Origin: Pedobacter frigidisoli
Lineage (GTDB): Bacteria; Bacteroidota; Bacteroidia; Sphingobacteriales; Sphingobacteriaceae
Reading direction: 5' to 3'
Length of the DNA: 64,000 nucleotides
NCBI RefSeq assembly: GCF_004331675.1
Contig: NZ_SJSN01000011.1
Coordinates: forward strand, 124,001 to 188,000
Below the pieces are notes generated by a model. That model ran no database searches. It was not told the origin of the DNA and was given only the letters and a program-made list of their open reading frames with translations. A program made the position numbers and the translations under genes. Position 1 is the stretch's first letter. Each line of letters begins with the position of its first letter. Below, in pieces: positions 42,954-51,946 of the stretch.

Positions 42954-44480
42954 TTAAAAACCCAGTCCGAGCGTGAAGCCGCGAACTGCTGTAGTTATTG
43001 TAGCGCCTGCAGTTGCAGCACCCGTGGTTAAGTTAATACTATATAATTTTTGTACTCCGCCCACAGTGAAAATGCCATAAGCAACTCCACTTGTTCCACC
43101 AATATCGAAACCATTGGTCGCTTCTATATTTACGCCCAATGCACCAACATCAACAAGTGTACCTGCATTTGGTGGATCTTGTTTGTATAAACGATCGTTT
43201 GTTGCATCAATATCGTATAAAACTGTTGCCGAAGAACCTTGGAAGTTATTGGTATATGCTGATCCAGAAATTGCTGCAGATGCCAAAGAAATTGGCGAAT
43301 CAACAGTTAATGCTCCATCAGCAGGGTTTATCCTAAAATTCTGACCAGTATTGCCAACAATTCTGATTCTATCTACAGTAGGGTTAAAATCTATACCAAC
43401 TTGTGTAACCGTTAGTAAGGTTGTTAATGGACCACTACCCACCATGGTTGCAGCGCCAGAAGATGCGTTAATACTATAAATTCTACTGGTACTTCCAATG
43501 GCAAAAAGCTGTCCGTTAATTGGACGCATATCGATACCCAAAATACTTTCTCCAGTTTGAATACCAGTAATTGCTTTTGCAACTAATGTTGGATTTGTAA
43601 CAGCTGGATTAAAAATAATTAATTCATTATTATTAGATACCGCAAAAGCTACGGGTTCTGTCGGAATTGCAAGGCCTGTTATTGACGAACCCAAGGTGCC
43701 TATTTTAGAAGCTTTTCCAGAAGTTAAATCTATCGTATAAAGTGCAGAAGTTCCAGCGCTTGTTAATGCTGCAATGGCCGCGGTTCCATCAGGATTTATA
43801 TCGAAACCACCAGCTTCATCAACATCAAAGCCTAAGCTACCCACTTCAACCAATTTTCCATCATTTGGTGGATCTTGTTTGTAAAGTTTGTCGGTGGCTG
43901 CATCAATATCAAAAAGAATAGTTGTTGCAGCGCCAGCTTTATTTTGAGTGTATGCAACTGAGCCAATTTTTGCATTTGTAACGCCATTGATTACACCATC
44001 AGTGATCATTACTGCGCCAGTTTCTGGGTTTAAGCGTAAGTTTTGCCCTGTGTTGGTTACTAAACGGATCCGATCTACAGTTGGATTAAAATCAAATCCT
44101 ACAGCAGTTCCGCTTATTGCTGGAGTAAATGGTGCTGCCGAAATAGATCTTGCTGCACCAGTTTTTGGGTCGATTACATATAAACGACTACTGCTACCCA
44201 CGCCATAAAGTTGACCAGTTGCAGGGCGGAAATCAATTCCCAAAATGCTTTCGCCAGTTTGTAAACCCGAAATGGATACCTGCGAAGTAATACTAGATGG
44301 ATTTTTAGCATTAATAAGCAGTAGCTTGCTATCACCAGTTAGGGCATAAAAGTTAACATCTGGGCCAGGAATTAAAGTTTCCATAGGTTCGTTACCTCTG
44401 TCTTTTTTACAAGCAGAAAATAGAATTGGGGTCATAACGGCAATAAGAGCCATTATGATAAAGTGTTTAGTTTTTATCAT
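42954..44480 (-). CDS. DUF4394 lipoprotein with an internal duplication
   Basis: 508 residues, exported as a lipoprotein (ILFSAC, Cys24, then KKD). Two DUF4394 units follow one another: about 40-270 and 275-508. Both share a run: TGESILGID(F/M)RP, GQL(Y/F)(G/A)(V/I)GS(S/T)SR, FNPTVDRIR(L/I)V, DKLYKQDPPN or DRLYKQDPPN, and GFDI. The fold is probably a beta-propeller-like series of blades, with two units making one larger or two linked propellers. The function of the family is unknown. The small protein encoded by the gene at 44854-44534, on the same strand 53 nt upstream, is probably cotranscribed. Confidence 0.85.
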   Translation of the reverse strand: MIKTKHFIIMALIAVMTPILFSACKKDRGNEPMETLIPGPDVNFYALTGDSKLLLINAKNPSSITSQVSISGLQTGESILGIDFRPATGQLYGVGSSSRLYVIDPKTGAARSISAAPFTPAISGTAVGFDFNPTVDRIRLVTNTGQNLRLNPETGAVMITDGVINGVTNAKIGSVAYTQNKAGAATTILFDIDAATDKLYKQDPPNDGKLVEVGSLGFDVDEAGGFDINPDGTAAIAALTSAGTSALYTIDLTSGKASKIGTLGSSITGLAIPTEPVAFAVSNNNELIIFNPAVTNPTLVAKAITGIQTGESILGIDMRPINGQLFAIGSTSRIYSINASSGAATMVGSGPLTTLLTVTQVGIDFNPTVDRIRIVGNTGQNFRINPADGALTVDSPISLASAAISGSAYTNNFQGSSATVLYDIDATNDRLYKQDPPNAGTLVDVGALGVNIEATNGFDIGGTSGVAYGIFTVGGVQKLYSINLTTGAATAGATITTAVRGFTLGLGF

Positions 44481-44533
44481 GATTTTTAATAAGATTTAAT
44501 TAAGAAATATTTTTTAAGGATCCCAAGCGGAAC

Positions 44534-44854
44534 CTATTTGGGCGGTTGCTCAGGTATTTGAAGATGGCAATGGGTAAGGTCAAAAATTCCAGTGAAAGAG
44601 CTTCTTTTGGAGTTGGATGATTTTAAGAATTCGAAATTTGATAGGCTTGGAATAAATAAATCAGCAAGTTTAACCTTTTCTTCTAATGGATTTTCTTTTT
44701 CCGAAGATTCAGGTTTTTCAGACTTCTCCGCACCATTTTCCTTGATTACCTGATTAGACAGTTTTTCGATGGGCATGGCATAAATCACCACCCTGCCTGC
44801 AAAAGCGATGAGCAAGATAAATACAAGAAATGTCCTTTGGTATAGAGAGGCCAT
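44534..44854 (-). CDS. Small hypothetical exported protein
   Basis: 106 residues. N-terminal hydrophobic segment (about 8-27, FLVFILLIAFAGRVVIYAM) then an acidic, Lys/Glu-rich linker (KSEKPESSEKENPLEEKVK) and a C-terminal FDLTHCHLQIPEQPPK containing a His-Cys-His triplet. A membrane-anchored or secreted protein; the HCH element could bind a metal. No family is recognised. It precedes the DUF4394 lipoprotein gene by 53 nt. Confidence 0.55.
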   Translation of the reverse strand: MASLYQRTFLVFILLIAFAGRVVIYAMPIEKLSNQVIKENGAEKSEKPESSEKENPLEEKVKLADLFIPSLSNFEFLKSSNSKRSSFTGIFDLTHCHLQIPEQPPK

Positions 44855-44996
44855 GCTAAAGATTAATTTTTAGGATTTAGCTTAAATACGAGAAATACTT
44901 GCCCTTAGATTTTTTTGGAATAATTTTAATAAACTTTGATATTGGATGTGGAACGTATAGCTTAGCTAGGAAATCAATCCTATTATCATTAATCCC

Positions 44997-45467
44997 ATGG
45001 TCATAAAAGAAAAATCAGCTAATGGCATTTTCTATTTAATTTACAGTAGTGAAGAAAATGAGCCATTTAGTGAGAATAACCTAAAAATGTTATTAAAACA
45101 AAGCTTCGATTACAACTCTCAAAATAATATTACTGGAGTACTTTTATATGTAAAAGGACAAAAGCTAACTAAAAGTAACGGAAAGTTTATGCAGTTGTTA
45201 GAGGGTGATGAAAAATTAATTCGATCACTTTACAAACGTATTGAGCATGATAATAGGCATAAATCGGTTTTGCTTTTACAGGCTGGAAGATATGATAATC
45301 GATTTTTTTCTAATTGGAGCATGGGGTTTGAGCAATTAGACAACGAGCTTTATAAATCTTTATCTGGCCATTTCAATTTAAGCAACGATTTAATGGAATG
45401 TAAACCCTTTTCATCTGACGCACCTTTGGAGTTTCTTCAAAGTTTCTACACAGAGGAAAGTAATTAG
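44997..45467 (+). CDS. BLUF-domain blue-light receptor (short form)
   Basis: 156 residues, nearly all one BLUF domain binding FAD. Photochemical residues are in place: Tyr16 in FYLIYSS, Asn44 in NITGVLLY, Gln66 in FMQLLEG, and Trp107 with Met109 in NWSMGF. Between LLY and the Gln lies a longer loop (VKGQKLTKSNGKF) than in AppA or BlrB. No output domain follows, so the signal must pass to a partner protein. It stands alone between a divergent small gene and a membrane protein gene. Start ATG 44997. Confidence 0.9.
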   Translation: MVIKEKSANGIFYLIYSSEENEPFSENNLKMLLKQSFDYNSQNNITGVLLYVKGQKLTKSNGKFMQLLEGDEKLIRSLYKRIEHDNRHKSVLLLQAGRYDNRFFSNWSMGFEQLDNELYKSLSGHFNLSNDLMECKPFSSDAPLEFLQSFYTEESN

Positions 45468-45609
45468 GTTATTATTATAAAAGAAGAGGGGCAAGATCAT
45501 TACGACCCTGCCCCATCTAAATTAACGCTCTCGAAACAAAAGTAAGAGGCTATTATGAAGTTTTGATGAATTTTGTAGGCAATTGTTTTATGTTTAGTTG
45601 ATTTATTTT

Positions 45610-46077
45610 ATGAAGTTGAAATATCGCCTCGCCAGAAAGACTTTAATTTCCGTCAAAAATGTTGAAAAGAGAATAATTGCGCAATTAGAGAAAGGATCAT
45701 ATAACATTTTGGACAAGGATGCAGTACGAATTACTTTTGATGGTTATACTGGTGTACTGGAATTAAATGGTGGTCGACTTGCTAAAGTTGATTTTGGGGA
45801 ATTTACATTTCTAGTTGAAAAAGATGAGGTAACGGTGATTTACAACTATTCTATTTCCATTTTGGTGGAAATTGCGATTATAACGTTTACTCTGATCTTA
45901 AGCTTAATTCTTCAAATTGCATGGGTACTTGTTTTTGCCTTACCATTTGTTATTCAATTTTGCATTAGGGTTAAAGCGGTTAAAGGTGAAGCTATTTCGC
46001 TGATGGATTATGTTTCATGGGATGGAAACATGATATTGACATCTAAAAGGTTCCTCACTTTATATAATCCTAATTAA
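45610..46077 (+). CDS. Hypothetical membrane protein
   Basis: 155 residues. A soluble N-terminal half (about 1-80: basic MKLKYRLARKTLISV, then VRITFDGYTGVLELNGGRLA) is followed by one long or two short hydrophobic helices (about 80-120) and a short C-terminal tail. I recognise no family. The ATG at 45610 was chosen; the longer TTG-started form adds only four residues. It is preceded by a GGGGCA/TGCCCC dyad at 45488-45514 that may end the BLUF transcript. Confidence 0.55.
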   Translation: MKLKYRLARKTLISVKNVEKRIIAQLEKGSYNILDKDAVRITFDGYTGVLELNGGRLAKVDFGEFTFLVEKDEVTVIYNYSISILVEIAIITFTLILSLILQIAWVLVFALPFVIQFCIRVKAVKGEAISLMDYVSWDGNMILTSKRFLTLYNPN

Positions 46078-46560
46078 GCAATGAGCTTACTTTTCTAAAA
46101 CAAAAACAACTATCCATCAGTTCCAATCGTATAGTTATGTGGATAGTTTATCAAGCGTTAAAACTGATTTATTGATTAATATCTATTAAATATGTTAAAT
46201 GATGTCACGTTCTTTTTGTTTTTCTGTCAAAAAATGTAAATTGCCTAAACAAAAAGCAACAAATTGTCAGTTTCGCACAGCGAAAAAATCCTTACAATCA
46301 AGCGACAAAATATAAGGCATAAAGCTCACCCTATTTAAAAGTCCTTTTAAAACCTTTAAAATAGTTATTACGTAGATAGATATAAGGCATTTATCACTTA
46401 ACACAACAATGTTGTTAACCTAAATTTTTGGATCATTGCTTTATTAAAAGCCTCTTTATCCACCTATATGGCGCAATTGTTGATAAAATAAACAAAACGG
46501 CAAGTACTCTTTTTACAATATATTTTATAGTTTAGGGACGTAGCTGTTAAGAAAGGTATT
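46078..46560. other. Long leader upstream of clpC
   Basis: About 480 AT-rich bases. I see a TATAAGGCAT word twice (46312-46321 and 46380-46389, 68 bp apart), and an ACAACA/TGTTGT dyad near 46402. No reading frame of note and no CIRCE (TTAGCACTC-N9-GAGTGCTAA) element were found. The promoter was not fixed. Confidence 0.4.
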
Positions 46561-49113
46561 ATGGAAGCAAAATTTTCACCACAGGTTAAAGATGTAATCT
46601 CTTTTAGTAGGGAGGAAGCTCTCCGTTTAGGGCATGATTACATTGGAACCGAGCATTTATTATTGGGCCTCATTCGCGAAGGCGATGGCATGGCTATAAA
46701 AATTTTACGATCGTTAGGAGTTGATACTGGTAAATTGCGCCGCTCAATAGAAGATGCTGTTCGCGGTACTTCGAGCGTTACAGTTAACTTGGGTAATATT
46801 CCATTAACTAAACAGGCAGAAAAAGTTTTAAAGATTACTTACTTAGAAGCTAAAATATTTAAAAGCGATTTAATTGGAACAGAGCATTTATTGCTATCGG
46901 TTTTGAGAGACGATGATAACATTGCCTCACAAATATTGTTGCAATATGGCGTTACTTATGATGTTTTTAAACAGGAGGTAGAAGTGAATAAAAATGGTTT
47001 CAGAGACGATATTTCAAACAGCGCATCAACAGGTGGCGATGATGATTATCGTGAGGAAGAAAGCTTTAGCACACCTAAAAAGGTTTCGGATATTAAATCT
47101 AAAACTCCGGTTTTAGATAACTTCGGTCGTGATTTAACTAAGGCTGCAGAAGAAGGTCGTTTAGATCCAATCGTTGGCCGTGAGAAAGAAATTGAGCGTG
47201 TGTCGCAAATTTTATCTCGTAGAAAAAAGAATAATCCAATTTTAATTGGAGAACCAGGTGTGGGTAAATCGGCAATTGCAGAAGGTTTGGCCTTGCGTAT
47301 TGTTCAACGTAAGGTTTCGCGTGTGCTTTTTGGTAAACGTGTAGTTACTTTGGATTTAGCATCGTTAGTGGCAGGTACAAAATACCGTGGTCAGTTTGAA
47401 GAGCGTATGAAAGCTGTGATGAACGAGCTTGAAAAATCTACTGATGTAATTTTATTTATTGATGAGATTCATACCATCGTTGGCGCAGGTGGCGCTTCGG
47501 GTTCATTAGACGCGTCGAACATGTTCAAACCTGCATTAGCAAGGGGAGAAATTCAATGTATTGGTGCAACAACTTTAGATGAATACCGCCAGTACATTGA
47601 GAAAGATGGTGCTTTAGATCGTCGTTTTCAAAAAGTGATGGTTGAACCTGCTACGCCAGATGAAACTGTAGAGATTTTAACCAGAATTAAAGATAAGTAT
47701 GAAGAGCACCACGGTGTAACTTATACTGATGAAGCGATTTTAGCTTGTGTTACTTTAACTTCTCGTTACATTTCCGATCGTTTCTTGCCAGATAAAGCAA
47801 TTGATGCTTTGGATGAAGCTGGTTCGAGAGTTCACTTAACGAATATTCACGTTCCTCAAAACATTATAGATATCGAAGCAAAAATCGAAGATATCAAGTT
47901 AGAGAAAAATAAGGTTGTTCGCAGTCAGAAATATGAGGAAGCTGCAAAACTTCGTGATACGGAGAAAAATTTAATTGAAGAATTAGATAAAGCTAAAGCA
48001 GAGTGGGAAGCAGAAACCAAAACTAAACGTTACGAAGTATCAGAAGATAATGTTGCTGAAGTGGTTTCGATGATGACTGGTATTCCGGTTCAACGTGTTG
48101 GCCAAACAGACAGTGCAAAACTGTTGAATATGTTCGATAAGGTTGCCGAGAAAATTATTGGTCAGGATGATGCCATTAAGAAATTAACCAAAGCAATTCA
48201 ACGTACAAGAGCTGGATTGAAAGACCCTAAAAAGCCAATTGGTTCATTTATTTTCTTAGGCCCAACCGGTGTTGGTAAAACAGAATTGGCAAAAGAACTG
48301 GCTCGTTTCATGTTTGACAGCGATGATTCACTTATTCAAATCGACATGAGTGAATACATGGAGAAATTCGCAGTTTCACGTTTAGTAGGAGCGCCTCCAG
48401 GATATGTAGGTTACGAAGAAGGTGGACAATTAACGGAGAAAGTTAGAAGAAAACCTTATGCAGTAATTTTGTTGGATGAGATTGAAAAAGCCCATCCAGA
48501 CGTATTCAATATCTTATTGCAGGTTTTAGATGAGGGACAATTAACAGATAGTTTAGGACGTAAAGTAGATTTTAGAAATACGATTATCATAATGACTTCA
48601 AACATTGGTGCACGCCAATTGAAAGATTTCGGTCAAGGTGTTGGTTTCTCTACTGCAGCAAAAACTACTCAAGCAGATTCGCATAGTCGTGGTGTAATTG
48701 AAAGTGCTTTGAAACGTGCTTTTGCTCCAGAATTCTTAAACCGTGTTGATGATGTAGTGGTATTTAATAGCTTAGGTAAAGAAGAAATATTCAGAATTAT
48801 CGATATCGAACTGAAAGCTTTATTTGGTCGTGTTCATAGTCTTGGTTACGAAATTGCCTTAACTGAAAACGCTAAGGAATATATTGCTGACAAAGGTTTT
48901 GATAGTAATTTTGGTGCTCGTCCATTAAAAAGGGCTATCCAAAAATATTTAGAAGATCCAATTGCAGAAGAAATTCTTAAAGGTGAATTATCGGAAGGTG
49001 ATGTTTTAGAAATCGATTACGATAAAACAACAGAGATCATTTCAATCGTTCATAAAAAGGGCGAAAAGAAAAAGGAAGAGCCGAAACAAGAAGAAGATTC
49101 TTCTAACAAATAA
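46561..49113 (+). CDS. clpC: ATP-dependent Clp protease ATPase subunit ClpC
   Basis: 850 residues, Hsp100 unfoldase feeding ClpP. Two N-terminal Clp repeats (about 1-145) are followed by AAA+ module 1 with Walker A GEPGVGKS (230-237) and LFIDEIHTIVGAG, a UVR-type middle coiled segment (about 444-479, KYEEAAKLRDTEK), and AAA+ module 2 with Walker A GPTGVGKT (567-574) and LLDEIEKAHPDV. The UVR motif and short middle domain separate ClpC from ClpB. The C-terminal tail is Lys/Glu-rich. It has no ctsR/mcsAB neighbours, so regulation differs from Firmicutes. It starts at ATG; a strong terminator follows. Confidence 0.96.
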   Translation: MEAKFSPQVKDVISFSREEALRLGHDYIGTEHLLLGLIREGDGMAIKILRSLGVDTGKLRRSIEDAVRGTSSVTVNLGNIPLTKQAEKVLKITYLEAKIFKSDLIGTEHLLLSVLRDDDNIASQILLQYGVTYDVFKQEVEVNKNGFRDDISNSASTGGDDDYREEESFSTPKKVSDIKSKTPVLDNFGRDLTKAAEEGRLDPIVGREKEIERVSQILSRRKKNNPILIGEPGVGKSAIAEGLALRIVQRKVSRVLFGKRVVTLDLASLVAGTKYRGQFEERMKAVMNELEKSTDVILFIDEIHTIVGAGGASGSLDASNMFKPALARGEIQCIGATTLDEYRQYIEKDGALDRRFQKVMVEPATPDETVEILTRIKDKYEEHHGVTYTDEAILACVTLTSRYISDRFLPDKAIDALDEAGSRVHLTNIHVPQNIIDIEAKIEDIKLEKNKVVRSQKYEEAAKLRDTEKNLIEELDKAKAEWEAETKTKRYEVSEDNVAEVVSMMTGIPVQRVGQTDSAKLLNMFDKVAEKIIGQDDAIKKLTKAIQRTRAGLKDPKKPIGSFIFLGPTGVGKTELAKELARFMFDSDDSLIQIDMSEYMEKFAVSRLVGAPPGYVGYEEGGQLTEKVRRKPYAVILLDEIEKAHPDVFNILLQVLDEGQLTDSLGRKVDFRNTIIIMTSNIGARQLKDFGQGVGFSTAAKTTQADSHSRGVIESALKRAFAPEFLNRVDDVVVFNSLGKEEIFRIIDIELKALFGRVHSLGYEIALTENAKEYIADKGFDSNFGARPLKRAIQKYLEDPIAEEILKGELSEGDVLEIDYDKTTEIISIVHKKGEKKKEEPKQEEDSSNK

Positions 49114-49117
49114 TTTC

Positions 49118-49147
49118 AAACTCCCGATGAAAATCGGGAGTTTTTTT
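49118..49147 (+). terminator. Intrinsic terminator after clpC
   Basis: AAACTCCCGAT / ATCGGGAGTTT stem with a GAAA loop, then a run of T; 5 nt past the stop. Confidence 0.9.
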
Positions 49148-49290
49148 GTTTTAGCTATTATCGAAGCTGTATTTTAAATATTGCGAGTTTTCATTAATGT
49201 ACTTTAAATCCTATATAAGAACATAATATTTTTTTCAAAATACTCGAATTATTAAAATTCAGTGTATCTTTCATTAAACAAACCCTATTA

Positions 49291-49803
49291 ATGAAATTTA
49301 TATTCGTCCCAATGATGTGCATAGCGCTTTGCTGTGCCATTTCCTGTAAGAAAGGAACTGACTCTTCCGTTACAAGTCCAATACTAAGCCCAGAAATTAC
49401 CAATGCAACAAATATCAATAACGATGCATTGTTGAAACTCGTTAATGATACCCGTTTGGCAGGCTGTAATTGTGGTACAACTGCAATGCCTCCGGTGGCA
49501 GCATTAACATGGAATGTCAATCTGGCTTCAGTTGCAATAGGTCATAGCAAGTATATGGCATCTATTAAAACATTAAAACACGAATCTGCTGATGGTAAAA
49601 TGGTTGGCGATAGGGTTAAACCAGTATATAATTGGGTTGCTGTAGGTGAAAATATTGCTGCAGGACAAACAACCGAAGCGCAGGTTGTTAATGATTGGAT
49701 TAAGAGTGAAAGCCACTGCAAGGTTCTTATGTCGGCTAATTATAAAGAAATGGGTGCTGCAAAAACAGATACTTACTGGGTGCAAATTTTTGCCGCAAAA
49801 TAA
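49291..49803 (+). CDS. CAP-domain (SCP/PR1-like) lipoprotein
   Basis: 170 residues, lipoprotein (AISC, Cys19, then KKG). The CAP domain shows LLKLVNDTRLAG, LTWNVNLASVAIGHSKYMA with the first His, GENIAAGQTTEAQVVNDWIK, and SESHCKVLMSANYKEMG with the second His. An extra Cys pair (GCNCG) follows helix 1. Secreted bacterial CAP proteins (YkwD-like) have no settled enzymatic role. A one-mismatch -7 box (TATCTTTC, 49265-49272) lies upstream. It is convergent with the ATP-grasp gene. Confidence 0.9.
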   Translation: MKFIFVPMMCIALCCAISCKKGTDSSVTSPILSPEITNATNINNDALLKLVNDTRLAGCNCGTTAMPPVAALTWNVNLASVAIGHSKYMASIKTLKHESADGKMVGDRVKPVYNWVAVGENIAAGQTTEAQVVNDWIKSESHCKVLMSANYKEMGAAKTDTYWVQIFAAK

Positions 49804-49806
49804 ATT

Positions 49807-49843
49807 AAAAATGGGTGTCAAAAATTTTGATAGCCATTTTTTT
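49807..49843. terminator. Bidirectional terminator between CAP and ATP-grasp genes
   Basis: AAAAATGGGTGTCAAAA / TTTTGATAGCCATTTTT stem with one mismatch and one G-T pair, flanked by A and T runs; it serves both converging genes. Confidence 0.8.
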
Positions 49844-49849
49844 TATATC

Positions 49850-50722
49850 CTAAATTAATTTTTGAAGCGCCGTGTAATAGCGCTCATAGTTATTTTGGTC
49901 AGTGTTTAAAAATAAGAAAGGTTCGATGAGCTCAAGTTCCATCAATGTAAATTCATTGTTTACCATAACACCATCAACCCTGGCGTATAAACAACCTTTT
50001 GCAAATCGATCGACGTATTCTTTGGCGCTATCTATTAATTTTTCATCTGGATTTTGAGGATATATTGTTCCACCAAAAGTGTGCTGTACCCTAAAATCGC
50101 CGGTTTTGGCCTTTTTTAGTAGGGCATGACTAAATTTTCCATTAAAAAAGATAAATGACCATTCTCCACTTTCAGGTATCTCATTTAAAAATGGCTGAAC
50201 GATAAAGTCTTCATCCTTTATCAGCGTAACTAATTTCGAATTAATCTCCGCTACATTTTCACTAGTTACCTTGAATGTATTTTTCGCTCCGCCACTAACA
50301 CACGGTTTAACAATTAATTTTTTGGTATCGAATTTAGTAAAGTAATCAGCAAGATCAATTTGATCAGCTTTGCTAATGAAAAAACTTGGTGTAACCTTTA
50401 AGCCTGCCGACTGAATATCATTCAAATAATGTTTATCGGCATTCCATTTAACCACATCAATTGGATTTAATAACCTAATCTTCTTTTCTTCTAAAAAATT
50501 TAACCAATTATAGAAATCTCCAATTAAATCAAAATAATCCCAAGGAGATTTTAATATTGCCAATTGATAGTTTTCCCAATTCACTTGTGGATCATTCCAG
50601 ATTACCTTTTCAATATTTAAGCCTTTTTGTTTAAGGAAATTTAAAAGCTGATCATCTTCGCCCTCCACAGTTGTAGAACTATATGCGCCTTTATCGAGGT
50701 AGTTTATTAAAGCAAAATTCAT
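49850..50722 (-). CDS. ATP-grasp domain protein (RimK/DcsG-like)
   Basis: 290 residues, predicted cytoplasmic ligase forming an amide or similar bond via an acyl-phosphate. The ATP-grasp features are KLIVKPCVSGGAKNTFK (phosphate loop with Lys), FIVQPFLNEIPESGEWSFIF (adenine and Mg region), and CLYARVDGVMVNNEFTLMELELIEP with the metal-binding Glu/Asp. The N-terminal third has the LKSPWDYF motif seen in D-cycloserine cluster DcsG-like proteins and their many uncharacterised relatives. The substrate is unknown. It lies 37 nt downstream of the PA0069-type radical SAM gene and is probably cotranscribed. Confidence 0.82.
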   Translation of the reverse strand: MNFALINYLDKGAYSSTTVEGEDDQLLNFLKQKGLNIEKVIWNDPQVNWENYQLAILKSPWDYFDLIGDFYNWLNFLEEKKIRLLNPIDVVKWNADKHYLNDIQSAGLKVTPSFFISKADQIDLADYFTKFDTKKLIVKPCVSGGAKNTFKVTSENVAEINSKLVTLIKDEDFIVQPFLNEIPESGEWSFIFFNGKFSHALLKKAKTGDFRVQHTFGGTIYPQNPDEKLIDSAKEYVDRFAKGCLYARVDGVMVNNEFTLMELELIEPFLFLNTDQNNYERYYTALQKLI

Positions 50723-50759
50723 ATTGGCGAAACTAGGTTATATCAGCCAAAGAGGCAAA

Positions 50760-51827
50760 TTAAAATAAGCTCATTTGGTCATTCGGAACCTTAAACAAAC
50801 TATGATCTAAAATTATATCCTTAACATTTAGTCCATTCAATCTACAGTGGAGCCTAAAACTATCTCTAATCATCTGCGAAATATTTCCATCGCCACGCAT
50901 TCTATCTCCAAATCTACTGTCGTTTACATTTCCGCCATGGCAGCTTTGAATCATGTGCCAAACCTTATCAAAACGATCGGGAAAGTTTTTGCGAAGCCAA
51001 TCTTCAAATATTTGACTGATGGCCCCATTAAGCCTTACAACCGTATAACCAGCTTTTATTGCTCCAGCATTTGCAACTGCTTTTAAAATTTTAGGAATTT
51101 CATGGTCGCTAAGACCTGGAACTAGCGGAGCAACCATTACGCCCATCGGGATACCAGCCTTGCTTAACTCTTCAACTACTTTTAAACGTTGTTTCGCAGT
51201 TGTTGTTCGTGGCTCCATTACTTGCCGAAGGTCTTCATTTAAGCTGTTGATGGAAACGTAAACCATGCAAAGATTCAATTTGGCCATTTCTTGGAGAATA
51301 TCTCGATCACGCAAAATCAATGAATTTTTGGTGATCATCCCGATAGGTTGCTTATATTCTAAAGCAATCTCCAGCAGATGCCGGGTTAATTTAAACTTCC
51401 TTTCTGCAGGTTGATAACAATCTGTATTTCCAGATAAAGAGATTGTTGTTGCATCCCAACCTTTTTTTTCTAAAAACTTTTTGAATAGTGCAGGGGCATC
51501 TTTCTTGACAATAATTTTTCGCTCGAAATCTATACCAGCGCTATATCCCCAATATTGGTGGGAGTTTCGAGCGTAACAATATGTACAGCCATGTTCACAA
51601 CCTTGGTATGGATTTAAGGAGTAGGCCATTCCAACATCAGGACTATCAACTTTATTAACAATCGTTTTAGAATTTTCTATTAGGAACGATGTTTTACGAT
51701 CACTTTCTTCCCAATCGTCAATTCCCTCATCGTGTTCTTTTACATATACATCCTTTAAAAATTTATTATGTGGATTAACTTGAGCACCTCTTCCTCTAAA
51801 ATATTGTTTTTCTTTCTCGTCAACCAT
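50760..51827 (-). CDS. PA0069-family radical SAM protein
   Basis: 355 residues. The 4Fe-4S site is the CEHGCTYCYAR segment (Cys at 3-residue spacing) after SLNPYQG; ISLSGNTDCYQPAE and GVMVAPLVPGLSDHEIP are signature stretches of the PA0069/Rv2578c group related to spore photoproduct lyase. Its N-terminal RGRGAQVNPHNKF is also family-typical. The reaction is unknown; DNA or RNA repair has been guessed from the SplB relation. It heads a two-gene operon with the ATP-grasp gene and is divergent from the response regulator. Confidence 0.9.
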   Translation of the reverse strand: MVDEKEKQYFRGRGAQVNPHNKFLKDVYVKEHDEGIDDWEESDRKTSFLIENSKTIVNKVDSPDVGMAYSLNPYQGCEHGCTYCYARNSHQYWGYSAGIDFERKIIVKKDAPALFKKFLEKKGWDATTISLSGNTDCYQPAERKFKLTRHLLEIALEYKQPIGMITKNSLILRDRDILQEMAKLNLCMVYVSINSLNEDLRQVMEPRTTTAKQRLKVVEELSKAGIPMGVMVAPLVPGLSDHEIPKILKAVANAGAIKAGYTVVRLNGAISQIFEDWLRKNFPDRFDKVWHMIQSCHGGNVNDSRFGDRMRGDGNISQMIRDSFRLHCRLNGLNVKDIILDHSLFKVPNDQMSLF

Positions 51828-51946
51828 AAACTAAAATTACTAATATTTTTAGTAAATAATAGTGATGTTGAAAGATTTTATTTAATGTATTTAGTGTTAC
51901 TTCGTTTTATTTTTTGTTATGTTTATACTACTAATTAACTAATCGA

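Noticed and set aside
46456..46464. TTATCCACC as a DnaA box, hinting at an origin upstream of clpC
   Set aside because: Single site with one mismatch, no cluster of boxes, no dnaA/dnaN neighbours and no AT-rich 13-mer array.
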